From positions 1-64,000 of the IMG/VR virus record IMGVR_UViG_3300009503_001360: 64,000 nt of DNA, one strand, 5' to 3'. Positions 25,229-33,370 of this stretch are shown here, in pieces. Below the pieces are notes generated by a model. That model was not told the DNA's origin, made no database searches, and saw only the letters and a list, made by a program, of their open reading frames with translations. Source of the stretch: a virus. The position numbers and the translations under genes are program-made. Numbering within the stretch: the stretch's first letter is position 1; each line of letters starts with the position of its first letter.

Positions 25229-25263
25229 GAGCGTAGCTTTGTACTTGCAGAGCTACGCTCTTT
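25229..25263 (+). terminator. Intrinsic terminator, preceded by a TATAAT box
   Basis: GAGCGTAGCT (25229-25238) pairs perfectly with AGCTACGCTC (25251-25260), with a 12-base loop, followed by TTT and soon after by TTTTT. It covers the proposed start of the next gene. TATAAT at 25218-25223 lies only 5 bases before the stem, without a -35 box, so I do not call a promoter. Confidence 0.6.
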
Positions 25264-26033
25264 CTCGCTTTTTATTCAGAAGATTCGGCGAGTTTATTCA
25301 GAACGATGCAAGACGAGTCGTTTTTCGATCTGGAATGAAAAGATTCGTCCCTCATTTTGATATTCCCGCTCTAATTCTAGTCTGGGATGGGTTTGATACG
25401 GACGAAGATGTTGGGGTCTGGTCTTATCTGCCATTTAGAATTTCTTCCGAGTCTGGCGAATGCTTAGTTAGAGTTTCTGTCGAATTTCTCCACGATACTC
25501 CTACTGAATTGCTAGCTACACGATCGCCAACGAGCCGAGCTATGGTTTCGGATCTCTTTGTCTTTCCCAATCTTCCACTCCCTGAAGAACTAGCTCATTT
25601 CATTGCGCCGCTTGAGAGCTCGACAGGAGATACGAGTGCGCGGTTTGTGTGGTCTACTTATCAATATGTTTCTAATAAATTTCGTATAGAATATATTACT
25701 AAAGTTTTAGATCCTTTTGCTAAAGGGTTTTCAGCTTTAGATTTTGCTTCTTCTTTGAAGGGGTATTTCCCTTTTCAGAGGTTCTTTTTGATCCCTATTG
25801 GAAAAGTCCCATTCCCTCTCCCTTCTTCTCCAGATAAAGTTGTCGTTTTTGATTTTTCTGCTTCTCAGTATTTTCTTTTTAGAATCAATGCTATTGATTT
25901 TGGTAATTCAATATATGAGACTGCAGAAACATCTGGCGAGAGATGGCTTCAAGTCACGGTCTCTGCTGAAACTCGCCAGCCTTTTCTCTCTTTCTTTCAT
26001 CCTAACTGGGAAGCTTTTAGGAGAACTCAATAA
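25239..26033 (+). CDS. Hypothetical protein, start uncertain
   Basis: Up to 264 residues, beta-rich with many aromatic residues (VWSYLPFRISSESGE, then VSVEFLHDTPTELL). The longest frame opens at TTG 25239, inside a terminator hairpin and without a ribosome site, so the real start may be further in, for example ATG 25335. It ends with a TAATG overlap onto the large downstream gene. Unknown, probably a tail component. Confidence 0.55.
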   Translation: MYLQSYALSRFLFRRFGEFIQNDARRVVFRSGMKRFVPHFDIPALILVWDGFDTDEDVGVWSYLPFRISSESGECLVRVSVEFLHDTPTELLATRSPTSRAMVSDLFVFPNLPLPEELAHFIAPLESSTGDTSARFVWSTYQYVSNKFRIEYITKVLDPFAKGFSALDFASSLKGYFPFQRFFLIPIGKVPFPLPSSPDKVVVFDFSASQYFLFRINAIDFGNSIYETAETSGERWLQVTVSAETRQPFLSFFHPNWEAFRRTQ

Positions 26034-28936
26034 TGCCTGATCCCGAAGATACGATCCGAGCTGACAGCTCTGAAGAAGAAAAACTGAAAGAAAGATTAGA
26101 AGCTCTTAAAGCTGCCGCAGCGGCAGCTAAAGCTCGTGGGGCGAAGGAAGCTTGGAAGTTTTTAGAAGAAGAGTTCCAAAGAACTGCTAAAGCTCTAGCA
26201 GGACTCCGAAAGGAGATCAAAGAAACTGAGGCAGCAGCTGCAGCGGCAAAAGCAGACCCTAAGCAAGTGAGAGAGTTTACTGCAGGAATAACTGAGAGCT
26301 TAGTTGGAGGATTTAAACAAGTTCGAAAGCATCTAGAAGAAAGAATCGCATGGCTGAGTGAAGAAGAAAAAGCACGAGCAAGAGTCTCATACGAAAAATT
26401 TGTTCAATCAATAGAAAAAATATTCGCTCCTCCAGAAAAAGCTCCACCAGCTCTCAAAGAGATAAGAGCTGCTTTTGAGAAAGGCAAAATTCCGACTCTC
26501 TTACAAACTGTTAGTTCAGTGATTGGCGCGAAAGAGCTCAAGAAGCTTCTTTGGCAGTTTGCAGAAAGCGCAGAAAAACTAGAGAAGCTACCTAAAGAAA
26601 CTGCCGCTGCTTTACAGGGACCTCTGCAAGATCTTACTAAGATCTTTCATACACTCTTGAAGCAAGTTGCTTGGGAGCCGGGAGCAGCTCCCAGAGAGTT
26701 AGCTAAATTGGTCGAGCGGGGAAAGATTAAAGGCCTCCCGAGAATCCCGAGGGGTGAGTTTCCAGCTTCAGAAGCTCTGAAATACCAAAAGTCGTTTTTA
26801 GCTGATTTAGAAGAGACTCTCGAAACCGCAGCTACAATTCGGGAAAAAGCGATAAGAGAAGCATTAAAGCCTCAAGCCGAAGCTATGGAAGCTTTCACTC
26901 GATTAGAAGCACCAGCTAAACTCGAAGACTTAAGAACACTCGCTGAAGAATTAGTAGGACATGCTAAAGAGCTTCCGTTACTACGACAAGCTGCTGTTGA
27001 GCAGGCAAAAACTGGAGAGATTAGCCTGTCAACACTTGAATCGACTCTCTCAACGATCGAAGCCCAGAAATCGGCGCTGACTTCTCTGAGAGCTCTCTTA
27101 GAGGAATATTTCCCAGGCTTCAAAGAGCTCTTTGCAGCTCAGTATGAAGCACTCGGAAAAGAAAAAGCGCCGGCGATAGAGCGAATCTTCAAGCTCTGGC
27201 CAGTCAGTCGACTTGGAGGGTTTCTTAAAGGATTGTTTAAAGTTGCTTTTCCGGGCTTCGAAGCTATGGGGAAAGTTTTCGCGAGATTAGGAGTACCGAG
27301 TTTCGCTACAGCATCGACTTGGCTCTGGAAGAAGATTTTCTCAGCCAAAGCAAAAACCGAAGAAGAAAGAGAGAGGCTAGCATTTGAGAAATCACTAGAA
27401 CTCTATTTCAAAGAGCCTGGCCCTTTAAGAAAGATCTTGCAAAAGATTTTCCTTCCTACGCCTCGACTTGGAAAAGAAGAAAAAGCAAAATACGAGGAGT
27501 ATCTAAAGTTATTAGTCGAAGCTGAAAAAGAGCGAGCTGCAAAAGAAGTTCCAATCGTGAAAGAAGGAGAAACTGCTGAGACATATACGGAGAAGAAATA
27601 TCAGCGAGGGAGAAAGCGAAGAGGAGTAAAAGAAGCAGAAGAGAAAGTTGAAGAAGCGCTTTCAAAGAAGAAAGCCGAAGCCGAAGCTGAGAAGCCAGCA
27701 GAGCCGAAGAAGAAGCCAGCAGCAGAGCCGAAGAAGAAGCCAGCAGCAGAGCCGAAGAAGAAAGCCGAAGCCGAAGCTGAGAAGCCAGCAGAGCCGAAGA
27801 AGAAGCCAGCAGCAGAGCCGAAGAAGAAGCCAGCAGCAGAGCCGAAGAAGAGAGAGAAGCCGACAGAAGAAGAAGTTGAAGCAGAAGAAGCAGCTAAGCC
27901 GAAGAGGAGAGAGCAGCTGAAGCCGACAGAAGAAGAAGCAGCTAAGCCGAAGAAGAGAGAGCAGCTGAAGCCGACAGAAGAAGAAGTTGAAGCAAAAGAA
28001 GCAGTAGAGCCATTAGTTGAGAGCCAGGCTGAAGCGCTTTCAAAACTCTGTGCTCTAATTAGAGAAATAGTAAAAGGAGTATGTCAGTGTGTTCGAGAAT
28101 CTACTGCACAGCTCACTGATGAGCTTCTTGATTTAGAGGCTAGAGAAAAAGAAGAAACTCAAGCCGAAGCTGAGAAGCCAACAAAAGAGGAAGGAGCGAA
28201 AGAAGAAAGAGAGCAAGAAAGCAAAGCTAAAAAAGAGGGAAGCTTGTTAGAAAAAGCGCTTAGTGGAGTCAAGAACCTTCTCGGTGGACTGAGAAAAGTA
28301 GGTGAGATTCCTGCTTTATTAGGAGGCGGGCTTCTCAAGGCGATTCCCAGCTTGCTAGGGCTTGGAGCTGGGGGAGCAGGGGGACTCGGAGCTGCTTTAG
28401 CAACAGCAGCGCCGATAGCACTCGGAGCAGTTGGTGTAGGCTTAGCTGGGTGGACAGCAGTAGAAGGCATTAGAGCACTTAAAGCTTCAGCTCAAGCAAA
28501 AGAGCACGAAAAAGCTCTTAAGCAACAGCAGAAACAATGGCTAGAGTCAATTAAATCAAGGTATGGAGAAGAAATAGCTCGAAAAGCTGCTCCCTTGATA
28601 GCTGCAGGACAGTATCAAGAGGTAAGAAAACTGCTCCAGCTCCCTATTACAGCGCCGAAAAGAGAAGAACACAGAGTGAAGCGAGAAATCATAGCTCCTC
28701 AGAAGCCGCAGCAGATGCTTAGAACTACAGAGAAAGCGCCTGCTCCAAAAGTAATTCTTAATCAAGAGTCAGTCGTTTCGGAATTAAGAGATGTTAAGAC
28801 TTATCTAAAAAATCTGGTAGAAGTCTCCCAAGCAGGGCAGAAGCTGAAAGAGAGAGTTGTTGATCAAGCTGCCAGAAATGAGAAATTCAGGGATATTTAT
28901 GGGAGTTCAAGCTTTACTGAAACGGCGCTTCTGTGA
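26033..28936 (+). CDS. Tape-measure protein candidate
   Basis: 967 residues, the longest of the tail-region genes. A long helical N-terminus is rich in Ala, Glu and Lys (1-540). A Lys/Pro/Glu/Ala low-complexity repeat spans about 547-660. Next comes a short cysteine-bearing helix, then a Gly/Ala/Leu hydrophobic stretch (about 760-820, with GGGLLKAIPSLLGLGAGG), and a helical C-terminus. Long helical proteins with a hydrophobic Gly-rich segment, downstream of tube genes, are usually the ruler that sets tail length and helps DNA entry. No sequence-specific match was seen. The repeat could act as a length-variable spacer. It overlaps both neighbours. Confidence 0.62.
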   Translation: MPDPEDTIRADSSEEEKLKERLEALKAAAAAAKARGAKEAWKFLEEEFQRTAKALAGLRKEIKETEAAAAAAKADPKQVREFTAGITESLVGGFKQVRKHLEERIAWLSEEEKARARVSYEKFVQSIEKIFAPPEKAPPALKEIRAAFEKGKIPTLLQTVSSVIGAKELKKLLWQFAESAEKLEKLPKETAAALQGPLQDLTKIFHTLLKQVAWEPGAAPRELAKLVERGKIKGLPRIPRGEFPASEALKYQKSFLADLEETLETAATIREKAIREALKPQAEAMEAFTRLEAPAKLEDLRTLAEELVGHAKELPLLRQAAVEQAKTGEISLSTLESTLSTIEAQKSALTSLRALLEEYFPGFKELFAAQYEALGKEKAPAIERIFKLWPVSRLGGFLKGLFKVAFPGFEAMGKVFARLGVPSFATASTWLWKKIFSAKAKTEEERERLAFEKSLELYFKEPGPLRKILQKIFLPTPRLGKEEKAKYEEYLKLLVEAEKERAAKEVPIVKEGETAETYTEKKYQRGRKRRGVKEAEEKVEEALSKKKAEAEAEKPAEPKKKPAAEPKKKPAAEPKKKAEAEAEKPAEPKKKPAAEPKKKPAAEPKKREKPTEEEVEAEEAAKPKRREQLKPTEEEAAKPKKREQLKPTEEEVEAKEAVEPLVESQAEALSKLCALIREIVKGVCQCVRESTAQLTDELLDLEAREKEETQAEAEKPTKEEGAKEEREQESKAKKEGSLLEKALSGVKNLLGGLRKVGEIPALLGGGLLKAIPSLLGLGAGGAGGLGAALATAAPIALGAVGVGLAGWTAVEGIRALKASAQAKEHEKALKQQQKQWLESIKSRYGEEIARKAAPLIAAGQYQEVRKLLQLPITAPKREEHRVKREIIAPQKPQQMLRTTEKAPAPKVILNQESVVSELRDVKTYLKNLVEVSQAGQKLKERVVDQAARNEKFRDIYGSSSFTETALL
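27671..27850 (+). repeat. Exact tandem duplication, 2 x 90 bp, in the tape-measure gene
   Basis: Bases 27671-27760 are repeated identically as 27761-27850. Each 90-bp unit encodes 30 residues built from smaller KKPAAEP steps. A second, looser repeat follows (27859-27990), with copies of a KPTEEE...AAKPKKREQL unit. The absence of any substitution between the two 90-bp copies points to recent duplication or continuing homogenisation. Confidence 0.95.
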
Positions 28937-29304
28937 AGCTAGACATTAAAGTTCCAGCTGAAGCCGAGCTTTTTATTTCATTTATTAGAGGAAATCGAGT
29001 AGTCTCGAATTGGTATATCGCTGCTCTTAATCTAGAGTTTCGAGATAAAAACTCTTTTGTTCCCACAAGACTTGAGCTCGTTGAAGAAACAGCTTCAAAA
29101 AGGCAAATTCTTTTGTGGAAAGAGCTAATTAGATTGTTTAGAGCAAAAAGATTAGAAGTTACTCTCTGGCACCAGAAAACGAAAGCTTCGACGCTTTTGA
29201 CTCCTTCGGAGCTTTTAAAATATCTTTTAGCTCTCAGTGATTTCAAAGCGAAAAAGCTTGTGGGTACTGTTGTGGTCAGTAGTGAAACAAAGAGCGTAGC
29301 TTGA
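28933..29304 (+). CDS. Hypothetical small protein
   Basis: 123 residues, GTG start overlapping the tape-measure stop as GTGA. Mixed beta/alpha with a basic helical middle (LLWKELIRLFRAKRLEV). Its end overlaps the next gene by four bases. Probably a tail component from context. Family not recognised. Confidence 0.5.
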   Translation: MKLDIKVPAEAELFISFIRGNRVVSNWYIAALNLEFRDKNSFVPTRLELVEETASKRQILLWKELIRLFRAKRLEVTLWHQKTKASTLLTPSELLKYLLALSDFKAKKLVGTVVVSSETKSVA

Positions 29305-29945
29305 TATTTCCACTAGCAATCTCTATCCCTAAACAATATCAAGTTCTGACCGAGAAGAGAGCAGTTCAACACTCTTGGGACGTCATTGGCGTTTCTATAG
29401 TTCCCTCAAAAGCAATAGGACAAACTCGAGTCCAAGCGATCAAAATCGCCAGATTCTGGGCTTCTTTTCAAAGGACTTTTTATTCGGAGCTCTTATTGGA
29501 GAAGACGATTGCAAGAAAATGGAAATTTTTTGACAAAACGCAAAATTGCTTCTTAACTTTTCAAGAGTTCGAAGCTGGAATATACCGCTTGACTCGAGTC
29601 GCGCTACAATCTCGACAACTGCATTCGAAGGGCCGAGTCATATTTAATAAGCTCTGGGCTTCAGGGAGAAAGCCGCTTATTTTAGCTTCAAAAGATCAGA
29701 CTATTGAGTTTGTAGTAGCTGGAGTAGAATTTACTGTTAAACCGACTCAGTTTATTCAATTAAGCGGGATTTTCTTAGCTCAAAAAGAAGGAGATGCTCG
29801 ATTACAAAACTTAGCTCTAGTAACTTTTGAAGACTTTATTAAGAGCATAAGTTTAGGAGAGTCGTTTTTGAAGAGCTCCAGTCTTCTTTCTCCTCAAGAT
29901 CTTCTGATGAAACTCATCGCAGATACTGCGCTTGTAGAGAGTTGA
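29301..29945 (+). CDS. Hypothetical protein
   Basis: 214 residues with TTG start overlapping the previous stop (TTGA). Mixed alpha/beta, with a basic helical first half and no cysteine clusters or signal. Unknown. Coupled translation with the preceding gene is likely. Confidence 0.5.
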   Translation: MIFPLAISIPKQYQVLTEKRAVQHSWDVIGVSIVPSKAIGQTRVQAIKIARFWASFQRTFYSELLLEKTIARKWKFFDKTQNCFLTFQEFEAGIYRLTRVALQSRQLHSKGRVIFNKLWASGRKPLILASKDQTIEFVVAGVEFTVKPTQFIQLSGIFLAQKEGDARLQNLALVTFEDFIKSISLGESFLKSSSLLSPQDLLMKLIADTALVES

Positions 29946-29954
29946 GTTCACCGT

Positions 29955-29976
29955 CTATCTACTATATAGATGATAG
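29955..29976 (+). promoter_or_regulatory. Hairpin over the DNA polymerase start codon
   Basis: Two alternative stems cover the ATG (29970-29972): ATCTA (29957-29961) with TAGAT (29967-29971), or CTATC (29955-29959) with GATAG (29972-29976). No ribosome binding site is visible upstream. T4 polymerase gp43 represses its own translation by binding a hairpin at its start. A similar autoregulation here is speculation. Confidence 0.3.
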
Positions 29977-32750
29977 TTTTGATTGATCGTCACAAGGCTA
30001 TCACCCGAGGCGAAGCTCAACTGCTTTTTTCTTTGATTCCAGAAGAACATCGTCCGGACTCTCAGCTCTTCTGTGTTCTGCCAGAAGGGAGGAGTTTAGA
30101 AGACTTTAAAGAAGCTAGCAAAAAAGTCTGGGAGAAACTAGATACTTATCTAACTCCCGAGCAAGTCATAGTCGCTTTCGGTAGTGCATCGAAATCAATC
30201 GTTCCTCAATGGAAAGCAGCTCCTTTTTCAGTTTCGAAAATCACTAAAGGCTCAAAAACATTCGCGCTCATTGGGATGCCAGCATCAGCAGATGTCATTC
30301 CCGGGTGGGGAATAGAATGTTATTATTCTGCAAAGAATATCTCCGAATACCTGAGAGAAATAATCAGAAAAGCCAGATCTGGCGAGCTCAAAGATCATTT
30401 CAAGCTCCAGATAGAAGAAGAAAGCATCGAAGTTGTTAATCAAGGAACCGAGCTCCCCAGACTGGCGGTTTCTGTGGGTCCAGAAGCTCTGAGAGATTTT
30501 CTGAAAGCTGTTGATTTTTCACGTCCTTTGAGCTTAGACTTAGAGACTACTGGTTTACTTTTTTATAAAGCTAAAATTCTTTCAATCGCTCTCTCTCAAA
30601 GAAAAGACTCTGGAGAGATCGTATCGGTATTTACTCATTGGGATCAAACTACAAAAGAACTGATGAAAGATTTCTTAGAAAGAGCGCCAGAAACACTCTT
30701 GATCCTGGGAGCGAACTTAAAATTCGACTTTTTAGCTCTAGCGTGGGAGTGGAGAGCTCAAAAGGATCAAATGATCGATCTTTTTACTAAGTTTCGGTGG
30801 GGAGATGTAATTCTTCGTTTCATTTCGCAAGATACTTCTCGAGTTCGAGCGAAAAGTTTAAAATATCTGGCAGCTCGGTATCTTTACTGGCCAGATTATA
30901 CTTTAGCTGTGACTCAGTCAGATTCTTCTCGTCAGACTCTACACGGATTCTTCGCAAAGCAAGAAGCTGGATCAGACACAGAATCTTACCTGACTTATAA
31001 TGTATTAGATACAATTGCTCCTATTCTCCTGTGGGAAATAGCTGAGCAAGACCCTTCTTTATCAAGCTATGAGATTAGTTCAATCTATTGGATCATTCTA
31101 GAAAGGATTTCGAAGCTTCTTTTTGCCGTCTCACTAAAAGGAGTTCATATCGACTGGGCGAAATGTCAAGCGTGGGGGGACATCTTAAAGCAAGGCTTAG
31201 AAGAGAAAAAAGCTGAGATTCAAAAACTGAGCTCGATCACAAATCCTAACTCGACAAAACAGGTCGTTCCTGTTTTGAAAGCGCTGGGCGTTGATCTTTC
31301 TTCTCTTAAAAGAACTGATTCGGGTGAATTGTCAATTAACGCTGAGAATTTAGAAGCGCTTCTAGAGAAATTAGACCCTAACTCAAAAGAGTATACTCTA
31401 ATTCAGGCGTTATATCAATATAGATCAGGTCGTCACTTACTGGCGAATTTCTTAGACCCTGAAGTCTGGAAGCGGTATTCTGACGACGAAGGGATTCTTC
31501 ATAGTGATTATAATCAGCATCAAGTTTCAAGCGGGAGGCTTTCTTCTTCGTCTCCCAACTTACAACAAGTAGGAGCTTTAAGAGTCATTTTCAAAGCTGG
31601 AAGACTCGCATTTGATGCTTACGATAAAGTCAAAAATATCCGAGAGCTCTTTATCCCTCCGAGCCCTTCTGAGAAGGTTGGGGAGATCGACGGCTCTCAG
31701 ATGGAGCTCAGAATTTTTGCTCTCTTAATGCAAGACCCTGAGCTTTTGTCCAGATTCAGAGCTCAAGAAGATCTATATAAGAGCTTAGCTTCGTTAGTTC
31801 ATAATAAGCCGATGGATCAAATCACAACAGAAGAAAGAAGCTGGGTTAAGACCATGACTTTAGGCGCTCTGTACGGAGTCTCTCTGAGAAGAGCGATCGC
31901 TTTAATAAAAAACGCTGATCCCGAAAGCATAAAGAGAACGTATTTCTTATTGCATTCAAAAGTAAAAGGGATCGATGAGTTAGCTCAGTGGGGAGAACAT
32001 CAGGTCGCTTCTAGAGCAAATACTCCAGAGCGCTGGAGTGATCCAGTACGAGGAGTTACGAGAGAGAGAGTTCTTTTAGCTTTAGAGGGCTTCGTTTATA
32101 CTCCAGACAGGTTCAAACGAGTCTTCTATGATCTTAAGTCTTCTATACTTAATTTCCCTGTTCAGGGCTTCGCATCAGACGTGATGCTTCAGATGGCTTG
32201 GGGCGCTTGGAAGAATTGGAGGAAAGCTGGACTCTCGATTTTTAATGTCGTTCACGACTCTTTTTTGTTTTCTGGAACAAAAGAGCTATTAGAAGAGTTC
32301 AAAGATTGGGCTGTTAGATATCTGCCTGAAGTTTTAACAACGAGATGCCAATTCTTAACAAAAGAAGATCTAGAGTTTTTCTATAGAAGACTTCTAAAGT
32401 ATTTCCCTTCGAAAGACGGATTTTATGAGATCCCGAGGATAGAGATTGACTTCGGGATGGGCTCTAATTGGGGAACAGTCCAAAAAAGCGTTCAGTCTTC
32501 TGCTCTAGCTAGGGGATTGGTAGTCCCAGATAATCTCAGGCTTCTCAGCTCATCTTTTTATAGGATTCTTCCGATCTTAGAAGTAGACGACGCTCTAGCT
32601 GTAGGCTCTCATATTTTAATCCAGCAATCTAGAGTCTTAGTACCGGTCTCGGTCTTCTCTCAGCTAAAAACTCAATGCCGCTCTGGACTTAATTGGATAG
32701 GGACTAGACTGACGCCAGAGCCGAGTTTTGAGCTGCTTTCGAGAGGATGA
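29970..32750 (+). CDS. DNA polymerase, family A, with 3'-5' exonuclease
   Basis: Replicative polymerase of 926 residues. There is an N-terminal 180-residue extension of uncertain type (it contains VIVAFGSA and a later ALIGMPAS, loosely like an inactive uracil-DNA-glycosylase-like domain). Next is the proofreading domain, with SLDLETTG (Asp190, Glu192). Then comes the palm: motif A EIDGSQMELR (Asp574), motif B RSWVKTMTLGALYG (Leu631 where Pol I has Phe762), NFPVQG, and motif C VVHDSFL (Asp763), where the usual Glu is Ser764. The 5'-3' exonuclease is a separate gene at 54482. The ATG has no Shine-Dalgarno and lies in a potential hairpin. The gene sits among tail genes, far from the other replication genes. 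Confidence 0.93.
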   Translation: MIVLIDRHKAITRGEAQLLFSLIPEEHRPDSQLFCVLPEGRSLEDFKEASKKVWEKLDTYLTPEQVIVAFGSASKSIVPQWKAAPFSVSKITKGSKTFALIGMPASADVIPGWGIECYYSAKNISEYLREIIRKARSGELKDHFKLQIEEESIEVVNQGTELPRLAVSVGPEALRDFLKAVDFSRPLSLDLETTGLLFYKAKILSIALSQRKDSGEIVSVFTHWDQTTKELMKDFLERAPETLLILGANLKFDFLALAWEWRAQKDQMIDLFTKFRWGDVILRFISQDTSRVRAKSLKYLAARYLYWPDYTLAVTQSDSSRQTLHGFFAKQEAGSDTESYLTYNVLDTIAPILLWEIAEQDPSLSSYEISSIYWIILERISKLLFAVSLKGVHIDWAKCQAWGDILKQGLEEKKAEIQKLSSITNPNSTKQVVPVLKALGVDLSSLKRTDSGELSINAENLEALLEKLDPNSKEYTLIQALYQYRSGRHLLANFLDPEVWKRYSDDEGILHSDYNQHQVSSGRLSSSSPNLQQVGALRVIFKAGRLAFDAYDKVKNIRELFIPPSPSEKVGEIDGSQMELRIFALLMQDPELLSRFRAQEDLYKSLASLVHNKPMDQITTEERSWVKTMTLGALYGVSLRRAIALIKNADPESIKRTYFLLHSKVKGIDELAQWGEHQVASRANTPERWSDPVRGVTRERVLLALEGFVYTPDRFKRVFYDLKSSILNFPVQGFASDVMLQMAWGAWKNWRKAGLSIFNVVHDSFLFSGTKELLEEFKDWAVRYLPEVLTTRCQFLTKEDLEFFYRRLLKYFPSKDGFYEIPRIEIDFGMGSNWGTVQKSVQSSALARGLVVPDNLRLLSSSFYRILPILEVDDALAVGSHILIQQSRVLVPVSVFSQLKTQCRSGLNWIGTRLTPEPSFELLSRG

Positions 32751-32756
32751 GACTCA

Positions 32757-33332
32757 ATGAAAGATATTTTAAGAGCAGTGATAGTAGGAGTATTTTGCGG
32801 ACTTACTTTGTTCGCTTTTGAAAGAACTTTTCTTCACACTCAGATAGAAGCTAAAGAGGCTTCAGAAAGAACTCTCAGCTCTGTTCTTCTTCATTCAGCG
32901 CTTGAGAGATCTATCTTAGATTCAACAAAAGCCTTTATTTATAGAGTTAATCCAAACGTGCGTCCCGCAGTTGCTGACTCAATAGCTTTCTGGGCGCTGT
33001 ACTGGAGTAAATATTATGGGGTCCCTCTCTGGAGCTTGGTCTCAATTATAGCTGCAGAGAGTGAGTTCGTTCCTGATGCAAAAGGAAAAGCTTTAGAGAT
33101 CGGATTATGCCAGATTCACCCAAAGACTGCTCAGCTCTTCTTAAAAGAAATGAAAAAGAATCCTAAAGATTTTTCTAGAGCGCAGCTTGAAAGGATTGAT
33201 CTGAACATTCGGCTCGGAGCATATCATCTTTGGAGGAGCAATTTTTTCTCTGCAATAGAATACTCTCAATACAATCGCGCAAAGAAATACAGACGCTTCG
33301 TCTTCGAGCGCATAGTGGCAGCTGGGCAGTGA
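32757..33332 (+). CDS. Lytic transglycosylase (SLT-type) with N-terminal membrane anchor
   Basis: Cleaves the glycan strand of peptidoglycan. After a short Lys start there is a hydrophobic segment (IVGVFCGLTLFAFE, residues 9-22), a signal anchor. The SLT domain follows: WSLVSIIAAESEF (catalytic Glu101), then EIGLCQIHP (matching the GLMQI motif), and NIRLGAYHL (matching NI..G..YL). 191 residues. It may be a virion-associated enzyme that locally opens the cell wall during DNA entry, or a second lysis enzyme. The anchor argues for action in the periplasm from inside the cell. Confidence 0.83.
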   Translation: MKDILRAVIVGVFCGLTLFAFERTFLHTQIEAKEASERTLSSVLLHSALERSILDSTKAFIYRVNPNVRPAVADSIAFWALYWSKYYGVPLWSLVSIIAAESEFVPDAKGKALEIGLCQIHPKTAQLFLKEMKKNPKDFSRAQLERIDLNIRLGAYHLWRSNFFSAIEYSQYNRAKKYRRFVFERIVAAGQ

Positions 33333-33370
33333 TTGAATTGAAAAATAAGAATGAGAAGCTTTAAGTCATA

